NCBI GenBank assembly: GCA_963281155.1
Contig: CAUJLY010000004.1
Location: 6,386,001 to 6,450,000, forward strand
Reading direction: 5' to 3'
From: Rhabditophanes sp. KR3021
Lineage: Eukaryota > Nematoda > Chromadorea > Rhabditida > Alloionematidae
Length of the DNA: 64,000 nucleotides
Shown: positions 25,204 through 36,039 of the stretch, in pieces
Layout: every line of letters starts with the position of its first letter
Numbering within the stretch: position 1 is the stretch's first letter
Notes under the pieces: generated by a model
Databases searched by the model: none
Seen by the model: only the letters and a program-made list of their open reading frames with translations
What the model was told of the DNA's origin: nothing
Program-made: the position numbers and the translations under genes

Positions 25204-28200
25204 TTAAAAATAAACGTAAACATCTTTTGAAAATAAGGGCTTAATAGATTCATTATGAGAGATTTGAGAGAATCTTGTTAGAGCATTGTGCAAGATTTTA
25301 ATTTCAAATTTAGCTCCAAATTCAGGTGTTCTCGAGAAGGGATCCAATATTTTACCAGTCTTCTTGATTACTCTATTCATAGTTACTATTTCAGCAGCTT
25401 CCAGGTATTCAATCAATTCAAAAACCAAGTGTGGTCTGAGAATGCTACTATAGTTGGATTCTAATTGCTCCATAGAAATTACGGGAGATTCAAATAATTT
25501 GAATAAAAGACTTTCTGCCATCCATTTAACAATTGAAAAGTTGATTTCTCCTTTCGAATTTAGCCATGGTCTCATCATGAAGCAAACATTTTCATTGTTG
25601 GTTACGACCCAATTTTTAGCGTGCTCCATAAGGACATATCTTCTAGTATCGAACCCACAAATGAACAAATGATTTTTCTCAACCATTTCGTTAAGTAACT
25701 TTTCGGTTGCTTCATAATCTAAATTGACAATTGTACTGAATTCTTCTGTTGTCAAGCCAAGCAGCGTTTTTTCTTTTAACTGGGCGATAACATTCATAAG
25801 CTTGCCTTTTAGGATCTCATCATACCCCTTCACAATATCTTCATCCACAATAGAAACAAGATCACTTTCGAGAACTTTTTGAATCTTCTTTTCGAAAATA
25901 GCTTCAATTTCAGCTGGAACAAATCCTAACCTTGGAATGTCCGTGTATTTTAGGATAAAGTCATCAATAAGCAAGTTGGAACTTTCTAACCCTTTGTTTC
26001 TTTTTAAAGCTGACCCAATGGTTAAATTTTCTTCGTTGTCAACGAATTTATTGAAGTTTGTTCCAATAGTAACCGACGAGTGCATTCCTTTAGCTTCCAT
26101 CAAATCAGCAATAAGAGCCAAACTGCCAGGTGTATATGAGGCGGTACAATCTTTAGTTTCACAAATTTTTTGATACTCATCTTTGACTTGCTTGACAATA
26201 TCAACATGGTATTTGTGCGAAAATGTATGTCTGAAGAACGTTGATAAGATGGCCATTTGTCCGGAAGAAACAATAAGATCTTTTTTGGTTGGATCTTGAG
26301 CAAATCGAGGTTTCAAAATAATTCCCTCCTTCTTTAATCTAATGACAACATCTGTTAAATGAGACTTTACCAATGAATATGCCAATTTCTCGATGTTGCT
26401 TGCTTCAGTCGTCCATTCCTCTACTGAATCATGGACCAAAGAAGAAATCATTATGATAAATGAAATTTCAAACTGAATTTCATCCAAAGTTGCGGGCTCT
26501 TTTTTAGGTACACTATTTTCCTTGCCAACCTTTGCTACTTCGAATTTATACACATTGTGGTTTTCAAAGTACTTGAAGAATTCCTCGTCGCTTTGATGAG
26601 ATCTTGGACAGCCTGTGTCTTCGTTATATAACAAATTGTATGCTTCAGCAAAAGCTGTTGTGAAGAAATGATCATAGAAGACAGCTCCGCCTGATTTTGG
26701 AGTACTCTTCAACTCATCATTCATTCTGTCGCGAATCTCATTCATTGAAATGAATGTTTTAAGTTGTTCCACCATTTTATAGAATTCTACTCGAACAGCA
26801 GCTTTATTCATTTCTCTTGCACCAGCAGAAAACAGATTTTGGATTGTTTTAGTTTGTGAGTCTGGAACATAGCTATGCATAGTATCTCTCAATAGAGGTG
26901 GGGATATCCAAATTCGGTAGATAGGATTCAAAAAATAGCAGACAGCTCTAATCATTATGAGGACATCTTTTTCACGTTTTGAAAAGCGAACACGAAGGTA
27001 TGTCCGATCTTTAACTACATTAATGTCTTTCTCGTCTAACTTTCTTTTTCCTTTTACATTTCTGAAAACTCGTGGTGTTTGCAGACTATCTTCGTCATTG
27101 ATGGTTTGATTTGGAGTACTTTTGATCTTTTTATGATAATTCTGTCCTGTTGAAATTTTTCTTATGATTGGCCTTCTCAAGTAATCATCCTTATTACTAC
27201 CTTTAGATTTGTAATTGTTAACTTCGGATGGTAGCAAAAAGTGAATACAAGAATTCCAACCATAATGTAGCTTTTTTACATGTTCTTCCACAAAACTCTT
27301 ATTTGTTTCTCCTGACTCTTGAACTTGAGATACAACCCAGCGGAAAATATCATTTGGCCCAGTGTTGATGTCCCAATGACGTTTTAGATTGACATAAAGG
27401 GAAGGATGAAATCCACCACAGCCATTTCCGGCCTCATCGTAGATAAATTCGTCGTCATGATGAGTGACAGGTCTGGAATACTTTTCCTTATCAATACAGC
27501 CTATCGAAAATTGCCGCGAACATATTTCCTCATTTGGCTCAATTAGCTTCTTGAAACTAAAGGGGGTGGAAAGTGCAATTGCTCTCAGATGATCCCAGAA
27601 TCGTCTAATATTTTGCAATGAATCCAAAATATGCACAAAACGATCAAATTCACTAATATCATTCGGAGTCTTCATATAACTTGGGGCAGATGTTGACGTG
27701 TCACGTACTGACTTTACTTTTGCCAAATAATACATTCTAGAAGCATACTTTGAGTAGTTTTCATCAGTTGACTGACTTAATGTAACTAAGCCCATCGACG
27801 CTAAAAGCAAGATTTGATATTCCATAAATTTGTACAATTTCTTTTCTGGAATAATAGATCTTCTAAAAATGGGCGGTAAATCTGCATAGGGAATAAATCT
27901 TTTGACTGGATCTTCAAGATACTCCATCAAAATAGGTTCATCCTTTTTAATCTTTGCAATAAAAACAATTAATGCTAAGGGGAGAATCTTCATTAAATCA
28001 GCAAAAGCAAACCACCCATGGGGGGTGTCTGGCATTTTTGCCAAGCAAGGGACGAATTTAAATAACTCATTTTCAGTATCAATCAGTGGAATTTTCTCGA
28101 ATGGTGTAGTCGGAACCATAATATTACTAACTTTGGAATCCTTTTTGCGTGGATTGGAAGAAAGTTTAAGGGATTCATCTAAATCCATGTCTTCGGAACC

Positions 28201-29582
28201 CTTTACTGCGTTAACATTGGGAAGAGTGACTGTTGTGAACCGATCCTGAAATGTAGTCTTTCCTTCTTTATGACATCTTGAAAAATGAAACAACAGCTCG
28301 TGTAGAAGAGCTAGTTTCATGAATTTTCCTTGAAGACAGAGGAAGTTGAAAGGTGAGACAAAAACTCTTTTGATTTCAGGCACTTCGTTGGTTTTCATTG
28401 TCTCACTAGTGCCTTCATCGACATCCATTTTATCACCGTCATCTTCTGCAGTCGAGGTAGATTCACTTGTTCTTTTAGTAACTTTACGTTTCTTCGCAAC
28501 GACACCACTTTTGCCAAGAGATTCTCTCGCTGCTGCTCGTTTAATTTTCTTTCTTTGCAGAGCATTCAACCTCAATTCCTTTTTATGAGGGTCCTCTGTG
28601 CCTCTGTCGTCCACGGGAATGGGATTTCTCAATTGACCAGTAGGAAAGATTCTAGACTCCACGGCATATTGTCTAATCATTTTAGCAATCGCTTCTGCAA
28701 TCAACGGGTCATTCTTGTCAACAATATCTCTATGACAAACACACTTAACATTGACTTCAGTTTCATTTTGCTTAACAGTAGATTCTGTAATTTTAACTAA
28801 ATTGCTTCTTTCCAAGCAAACAAGAATCTTAATTATTGACTTTTTGTCCATCTGATATTGATACCCAGCCTCTGCTTCTTTTTCATGAATGAATTTCATT
28901 AATCTAAAGTATGTGACTACAACCTTCTCTTCCTCTAACCTTGATAATACCAAATTCATCCTCTTCAAGGTAACATCAGAAATACGCAAGGTATTAAGCT
29001 TCAGACTTGGGAATTTGTGAATATCACCACACTTGAATGGGCAATCGCGTCCAGTTATCTTCTTGAAATCATCATACAGGTCTTCGAACCCACATTTCTC
29101 ACCCTCTTTGATGTAATAACGAATGGAACGAACTTTTCCGATCATTTTGTGAAATTGGCCAATGTCATTTGGGTATGATGTGGTTAGATCAGTAATATAC
29201 CCAGCAACTTTGCGGTTCCCAGACTTGATATGAGCGTTGATGCCGAGTGAGTGCCCGATTTGATATCTATCCACTCCGTCACCTCCACCTTGGCTGATTT
29301 TTTGTAGAATTATGTCTTGCGGAGTTCTATAGAGATGAGCTGGTGACCAATTAGATGGATCATAGGGAAAATAAAGATCTAAATAAGCGAAAATGTTAGA
29401 AAAATAGTAAGCAAAATAGGCAGAAAATAGTAAATAAATATACCTGTACAGCCCATTGCCGATTCATCTCCAGCAACTAATCTTCCCAAAAAACTCGAAT
29501 CGTCTCCTTTCTCGGATCGCTTGATCCTGGAGCTTCTTGCTTGAATAATATACGGACCTGAAGTCGAAGGTCGATCCTCCAT
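25204..29582 (-). CDS. GTF3C1: General transcription factor 3C subunit 1 (TFIIIC B-block binding subunit)
   Basis: There are two exons, 29582–29444 and 29378–25204, with a 65-nt intron, giving 1437 residues. TFIIIC subunit 1 recognises the B-box of tRNA-type promoters and recruits TFIIIB for RNA polymerase III. I recognise collinear family blocks: an N-terminal block after splicing (DLYFPYDPSNWSPAHLYRTP); winged-helix-like segments; the GWFAFADLMKILPLALIVF block; the DPVKRFIPYADLPP block followed by LLASMGLVTL; the HILDSLQNIRRFW block with ALSTPFSF; and a C-terminal winged-helix region beginning RPWLNSKGEINFSIVKWM. A Lys/Arg-rich nuclear-localisation-like stretch and an acidic Asp/Glu/Ser run occur near residues 300–380. 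It is shorter than the roughly 2100-residue human protein. The start codon lies 136 bp from that of WDR18 on the other strand. Confidence 0.88.
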
Positions 29583-29718
29583 TTTATTAGAATATCATAT
29601 GCTTTATTTATATAATGCTCTTTCACACATTAAAGTGACGTCTTTCCAATGATTGTAATCTTACCACGATAGTTGGCAGACAATTTTAAAAACTTGTTCA
29701 ATTATTATTTATCTAAAA
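29583..29718. promoter_or_regulatory. Divergent GTF3C1–WDR18 promoter interval
   Basis: Only 136 bp separate the two divergent start codons, so 5' UTRs and core promoters of both genes must fit here or overlap. I see AT-rich TATTTATATAA-like and TTATTATTTATC elements but cannot assign a TATA box with confidence. Confidence 0.6.
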
Positions 29719-32291
29719 ATGCTCGCTAAAAAGTCATCTGAAGAACTTTTATTAGTTTCCTGTTCATCTCCGGATCCATTCTCAACAGTTATTGTTGACA
29801 CTAAGTCTGGAAGTGCTGTCTGGGGTTTGAAAGGCCATGAATTCAAAAGTGGTAATGGTTGTCAATCTGTTTCACCTCTTGGAAAAACAGGTGATTTTAT
29901 GCTTCTCACGGAAAAAGACGACAAATGGCTGCACGTTATTTCAACCAACTCTAAAAACAGATTTAACCAGGTTTTTGTTTCCTTAATGACTTTAATTAAT
30001 TGTATTTTCATTTTAGGTAATTTAAAAAACAGCCAGGATAATGAATATGAAAGCATTTATTTAAAATGTGGAAAAAGTAAAATTAGACAAATAGCACTAA
30101 ATATCTTACTTTGAAGATTGATGTATTTTTTTAAGAGTAATATCAGATGCAAGTTATAATATCAGGATGCTTTGTGAACATCACAACGGTAGATTGGCCT
30201 GATGCGTCAACATTTGGCACACCATTTTGAAATTAGCCAGAGCTTGATTACTTGTCAATTCAGCAAGATATAATTTTGATTCTTAGCTGCCTACAGCTTC
30301 TGTATAAAACATGGTCATTTGAATTGATCCCACAACCACAATAAGGGCAATAATGTGAGTAGGCCATGTTCTTAGTCTCTCCATCTTTGATTTATCTTAA
30401 AATATCCCCAACGAATTTCCCAAATTTATGATTCTGGCTTATTTCAGCTAATAACTTTAGTCTAAGTCTGCTATTGTGTTCTGATTTCCAATAAGAAACA
30501 TGCCCATCTTTTTCTCTTTGCTGCGATAAAAACGGACAAATCTGACAATTCACCAGGAAAAACTAAATTTTTGAGATGCTTCCAATCCTCTTCTAATTGA
30601 CCTTTATCAGAGATTCGTGAACTACGCCCTACTTCCACCAGATATCAAACTTTCCTTTCATTGTAGTTATCTTAACCTATAGCCTGTTTGACAAGATCTC
30701 TAATCAGCAGATGTTGCACCATTCCTTCAATCTTCCATCGATCTTAATCCGGAAAGTTGGATCATTGTAATGATCCGTGGTTAAGCAGTAATGTTTGCAT
30801 AATCCATTAGATTCAAATATAGTTCTTAGACCATCAGTATTTCTACTAGTGTAGTCGGAGAGACCACATTCAGGCAAGGTTGATGATTATGTTTGATAGA
30901 TGACAGCTTACATTCTGAATTAACTTGATACCTCATTGTTACCCTTAACGGAGTGCTTCCAGTAGAATTGCTCATCTTCGTTGGGACTCCATCACCATTG
31001 GTATCTTTATTTGGACGTTTCATTTGACTTATCAAATCTATAAGGTATAAATATGTATTCATAAAAGACTAGGGCAACTTAAACATCAAGCAAAGACACT
31101 CTTCTTAAAACAGCATTGTATTCAAATTTATTTGTTAACATCATTAAAAATTATTAGGTTATACTAATGATCGCTTTTGCAGGTTAGTAATTTGATTGAA
31201 CCTCTCGAAATCATGATTGTCAATGCTGAAGGCTCAATGGTTTTTGGAAGTGCTGGAAATAAGATTTATGTTTGGCAGGCAAGTTTGGATTTGTTTGTAA
31301 TACTCTTATAATATGGTATACTTTATAGGTAGTTGATGGGACTCTCTTGGCCATTTTCGAGGACCATTACCAGAAAATAACGTGCATGGAGTTGAGTAGT
31401 GACAATGCTCTTTTGGTGACAGCATCTGCCGATGGAAACGTCCATGTCTTCAATGTTTCAGACATTTACTGCGCTCGTGAAAGTCCTATGGGAAGACCAG
31501 TTCCTATTATTGAATTTAGACCACACGCGTTGGCAATCAACGGAATGGCTATAACGAAGGGAGACAATCCCAGAATTATTACAGTCTCCGAAGATAATGG
31601 GTGTTCAATCTATTCTCTGTCAAAGAAAGTAATTTTGCTTAAGATCACAGCTGACACGCCACTAAAGGCATGTGCTATTGATTCTTGTGAAAGCAGACTC
31701 TTCATTTCAAATGAGTCTGGAAAGATCGCATTAATCGAACTTTTCAACCGCCTAAACAACAATACCGAGCAATTGATTGTCACATTAGGAACGACTCCAA
31801 ATGTTGGCATGTTCGAAGGGCATACAGCTACTGTCACTGTACTTACTCTCAACACCGACGGGTCAATGTTGGCATCTGGAGATGTAGAAGGAAATTATCG
31901 ACTTTGGGATATTGCTAGCAAGCAACCATTACGTTCGGCTAATATGAAATGTGCTGTCAAGACGATGAAGTTTGTACCCAATTGGGATTCGTTGAGCAGT
32001 TCCAACTACGTCATGCCTAAAAAGAAGTTCTCTTACTTTCAAAGAATGGTTGGTGCTCTAAAGGAAAATGTTGTTCCTGTTGTTGAATGTTCTGCTGCCA
32101 ATGAGCAAGGCTGTATTGAAAGAAGCAGTTTCGAAGACGAAATTCTCGATTATTACTACTCAAATGCTTTGAAGAAGGGTTTGGCTAGTTCGAAAGCTTC
32201 GTCCGAAAAGGATTCCGAAACTATTCATGGCCTACGTTTGGAAGTTGAGAGACTCAAGAAAGAACTTCTCATTCTTGCAGATCAAGATTAA
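29719..32291 (+). CDS. WDR18: WD-repeat protein WDR18 (Rix1/PELP1-complex ribosome assembly factor)
   Basis: There are three exons, 29719–29970, 31183–31278 and 31329–32291, giving 436 residues (human WDR18 has about 430). WDR18 works with the PELP1/TEX10 (yeast Rix1) complex in pre-60S ribosome maturation in the nucleolus and nucleoplasm. WD-like blades can be followed: a first blade with the GSAVWGLKGH segment; GSAGNKIYVWQ; DHYQKITCMELSSDNALLVT; a PRIITVSEDNGCSIYSL blade; and GHTATVTVLTLNTDGSMLAS ending in YRLWDIASKQPL. The C terminus is a short coiled coil (LRLEVERLKKELLIL), as in WDR18 homologues. Intron 2 is GC–AG (CAG|gcaagt, 50 nt). Intron 1 is 1.2 kb and contains a decayed antisense coding relic. 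Confidence 0.9.
30130..31062 (-). pseudogene. Decayed coding relic D in WDR18 intron 1 (antisense)
   Basis: Read on the minus strand, the intron holds a chain of protein-like segments broken by stops and frameshifts. It begins near 31062 with MKRPNKDTNGDGVPTKMSNS. Next is a CxECG-type segment ending in LSDYTSRNTDGLRTIFESN (about 30885–30810), and a LEEDWKHLKNLVFPGEL segment. Then come DGHVSYWKSEHNSRLRLKLL and a cysteine-rich HYCPYCGCGINSNDHVL segment (about 30356–30306). The whole chain stays on one strand. Random sequence of this AT content would not normally give so many charged, complex segments in one direction. I cannot name the family. The CPxCG motifs resemble those in the relics at 41.7 and 57.7 kb. 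Confidence 0.55.
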
Positions 32292-33149
32292 ATAATTGTT
32301 TTACTTTTTATTATTGTTGTTAATTTGTTTTTATCAAGTCATATATTTTCCAAATAATTAAATGCCCTTTTAATTAGTTTCGAAAGAAAATAAATTTTGT
32401 TAATTGTTTTTGTCTTTAAACTTTAATATTCAACTGCCAAATTTTAAATATTCAATTGTAAATCAATAAAGATTTTCATATTAAATATTAAATTGTAAAC
32501 CAATAAAGATTTTCATATTAAATTGTCAATCATTTTTGCTTTTAATTTAGGCATATTAAATCGAATTGCAAAGTCACCTAAGCCTTATATTATATAATTT
32601 GATTATTTTATGTATGCTTTATATGCCTTATTATGTTTATATTGTAATGTATTCTATCTAATAAATGTATATCCTTACCTATGTTGTGTCCTGTTTCTGT
32701 CTAGCCTATTTCTAAGCACATTAAGCATTAATTTTTGAATATTAAATCAAATTTTAAAGTCATCACGATTATGGCGTACTCTTCAATCGTAATTTTCTGG
32801 ATACTCATTTGGATTAATTTTCTGCTAAAATTATTACCTGACCAACGAGGCTCTGATGGATTTAAATTTCGATGGTGAGTTGAATCTCTGACAATCATCC
32901 TATTCTGTTCTAATGAAAAGGCAATCTATCATTGGCATATTGTGTCAGGCAGACAAGAATTTAGCATCTATAAAGCTACTAGCAATAATAAGTAAACTTC
33001 TGATTTTTATTTATTTTTAATTGCAACCCCTTTAACACAATATATTATGCCACTATTGCATACAGACATCATTTCCATGTACTTGTTCATATTACTAAAC
33101 GGTTGTTTTTACAAAATTTATTGTGTCTTTTTTAAAGTTGAAACGAAAA
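32292..33149. other. Intergenic between convergent WDR18 and MTHFR
   Basis: This contains the 3' UTRs of both genes and a direct repeat at 32454–32522. A minus-strand segment at about 32770–32930 reads protein-like for some 45 codons (…HRNLNPSEPRWSGNNFSRK…) but is too short and unsupported to call. Nothing else was seen. Confidence 0.4.
32454..32522. repeat. Two-copy direct repeat, 32-bp unit, 37-bp period
   Basis: Two nearly identical 32-bp copies start at 32454 and 32491 and differ at a single base (AATC versus AACC). Each contains CAATAAAGATTTTCATATTA, including an AATAAA poly(A) signal, in the 3' region of WDR18. Confidence 0.85.
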
Positions 33150-35224
33150 TTAAGAGTTAATCACTTTTTGCAATAACTTATAGATGACAGTTTGTTTGAC
33201 ATAGTCATTATCTACTAAAGTAACCAAGCAATATTCGTCATGAATGGTTTGGAGTGTTTTTCTGGAAACTGAGTCAGCAGGATAGATGGTTGCCCAGGTA
33301 TTAAAGACATCGAATGCTTCATCCTTCCATGCCCTAAATGACAGTGGATCTACAACAGTAGGTTGAGCAATTTCGGAACCAGGAAAGACTCCCCAGGTTA
33401 GGACATTTGGGTTGGTGCCATTGTAGTTGTTGTAGTCGATTGAGCCTGTATTGTTTATTATTTGGTAGTTGATTCTTTTAGCATAGGAGGATTCAATGAG
33501 GTTTTGTAATTTTAAAGCTACTTCTTTGGAAACGAAAAATTCGAGGTAAGCTTTTTGGTAGCAGTATCCGCCAGCTTGACCCCACCCTACGATAACATCT
33601 TCCGATTGAGCTTGATTTACTTGGGGTTGGGAGTTGATGGTCAGGATTCCGTTTTGATTGCACCAAAGTAAATCTTTTTTGATAAACTGTGTTTCGTGGG
33701 AAATTTTTCCTTCATTCTCATTCCACGGCAGTTGATTTACTTGCACTCCATTTTCGTTAAGTTCCTGCGTAAGGAATCTTACAAAAACATTACTAACATC
33801 TTTAGCACTCTCCAATTGATAGCCATACATTTTTAGTTGTTTGTCTTTAGATTGGTGTCCTTTAAGGTAGAAAAGGTCGATTTCGCGATAGGAAGGAGAA
33901 GAGGAATGAGACCAACGCCCGTTCGGATAGGTGTCCCACGCTCTAGTTCTGAAGATGTATGATTTAGGTCTAGCAGACCAATAAATAGGCCTGCATGACT
34001 CAGCAAAACGATTAGGATGGTGTGCACCGTGCGGGACCCAGGGTAGAAGTTTAATCGCATATTGCTTCCAAAGTCCAAGTTGAACTAAGATTTCCCTGAT
34101 GGCACTTTCTCTGTTCATTGTGTACATATGAAGGGAAGGGGCAGTCTTGTCATTTAAAAGTTTTCTGCACATTTCAACGGCTCTGTGGATGCCGTACTTG
34201 AGGACCGCTTCGTCGTCGTGCTTGAGGGCTTCTAAGTCATCGACGATATTTTGTGGAATTTCTAATTTAGATAAATATGCAATCCGCTTGATACTCGCGT
34301 ACCCTTGAATAGGCATTATACCTGGTAAAATAGGGCACTTAATGCCAATTTCTCTGCAATCTCTGACAAACTTTTCAAAAGTTGCGACTTCAAAGAAGAG
34401 TTGTGTGATAATAAAGTCAGCTCCAGCATCAACTTTAGCCTTTAAATATTCAAGATCAGCAGTGTAGGACTTGGCATCTGGATGAGCTAATGGATACCCA
34501 CTACACGCAACAGTAAAGTAATCTCCGTATTCTTTCTTAATCCATTTAATCATATCCAAGGCATAGTATTTGGCTTTGACCTTTTCAGCCTCAGGCAATG
34601 AGTCATCAGACTCCGCAATATCTCCTTTTAAGGCAAGAATATTTCTGAGTCCCATTTTTTTGCATTGTTTTAAATGATCAAGAGTTTGTTGTTTGTCGTA
34701 TTGAGCACAGGTCATGTGAAGCATAGTGTCTAATCTGCAATAGTCCAAACAACTTTGAGCAATCGAGGAAGAGGATGTTTCTTTTTCTAAATTTGCTGGG
34801 TCACTTCCTAAATGCCAGGTGATGTCGACGAACATCGGCCCTCCATCGCGGAATCTGTCTAATCTGGTAAGGAAATTCTAAAAATTAATTACACATAACG
34901 CAAACAATATTGATAAAACGTACAGAAACTCCGTTGACTAAAATGATTAGTTAGAATAAAATATATTTAAGCATTGACTATACCTGTCTTTGGTGGGAAG
35001 AACTCGAGGGAAAAGAAAGGATTCCCCAACTCAATTTGATTGTTGATTCTCTTATGCAGCGGAACATAAGGAGTTAAGTTTCTTTCATCAATTTCCAAGT
35101 TATACTCACTAGCATTTCTAGACAATGTCGGGGAATATTCAGCATTACCTATTTGGAAAGTAACTTCCTTCACTTCCTTTTGGTTGACAGCATTTTTTTC
35201 TACCTTTTCAAGGTTAGGAGACAT
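33150..35224 (-). CDS. MTHFR: Methylenetetrahydrofolate reductase
   Basis: This flavoenzyme reduces 5,10-methylenetetrahydrofolate to 5-methyltetrahydrofolate, supplying methyl groups for methionine synthesis. There are three exons, 35224–34984, 34937–34924 and 34877–33150, giving 660 residues, close to the human length. The catalytic block NPFFSLEFFPPKT contains Glu74 and joins through the 14-nt middle exon (encoding VNGVS with one base from exon 1) to NFLTRLDRFRDGGPMFVDIT. Further blocks are LHMTCAQYD, ILALKGD, the ADFIITQLFFEV strand, and PGIMPIQGYASIKRI. The C-terminal half (from the GHQSKD linker onward) is the eukaryotic S-adenosylmethionine-binding regulatory domain, ending with the DEYCLVTLVDNDY region. 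A TTTACAG acceptor 17 nt before the ATG suggests a trans-splice site or a 5' UTR intron. Confidence 0.95.
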
Positions 35225-36039
35225 TACAACTAAGTCGAGTCCTGTAAATGAAAGTAAAAATTAAATTTAAATGCGAGAATACTGTTTAAGTATGCCACTT
35301 GAGATTACGAATTACGGGAATAGACAGAAGAATTTTCCACAGGAAAACATCCTTGATATCGTTAAATGTCTTATCAGTTGACTTTTATTAGTTTTTAGGT
35401 ACGTCCAAAAAATGGTAGGCCCATCCTTTTAAAGTGTGTAGTAAGGATGGACGAGAATAAAGAATTTTCCTAATGTAATAAAAGAAAGAATTGTTCTGGT
35501 AAGATGTGATGAAAATGTGTTGTTGTTAATTGTGATCAATAGCATTTTAATAAGGTCTTTTATATAGTCTAAATATAGACTAAGAGTCTTTTCAGGTAGA
35601 CTTGCTTTTGCGAAGAATGAACGCAGCAAACACATTGTTATACTAATTCAACCGTTTATTAATACACTATTTTATCAATAGAACTTTTATTTTATTTATA
35701 TAAATTATTAAATTAATTTCTGTAAACAGTTGTGCATAAATAGTGTATTTATTTTAACCTTATCATTATTAGACTTTGCTTTAATGTACTTTCTGCTACA
35801 ATTACGATCAGAGATACCCATTTTTTATTATGTTCACGTGTAATTAACGTGCAAATATAATATCCATTCAGTACCAACCCTGTATAACAAGCAAAACGTA
35901 GTATCAAAGTTTTCACCATGTTTACAATGAACCCACTGGATAATTAAAAATGTTAGGGAGGTATTGTTGTTATTATATAAATTTTTATTTCAAATTATTA
36001 ATATATACATGGTTAGATAAGTGCTTTATAAAGGGATTA
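35225..36039. other. Intergenic between UTX and MTHFR
   Basis: An AT-rich spacer of about 0.8 kb between two minus-strand genes, holding the UTX 3' UTR and the MTHFR promoter side. The 68-codon minus-strand frame at 35429–35635 looks like chance. Nothing else was seen. Confidence 0.5.
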
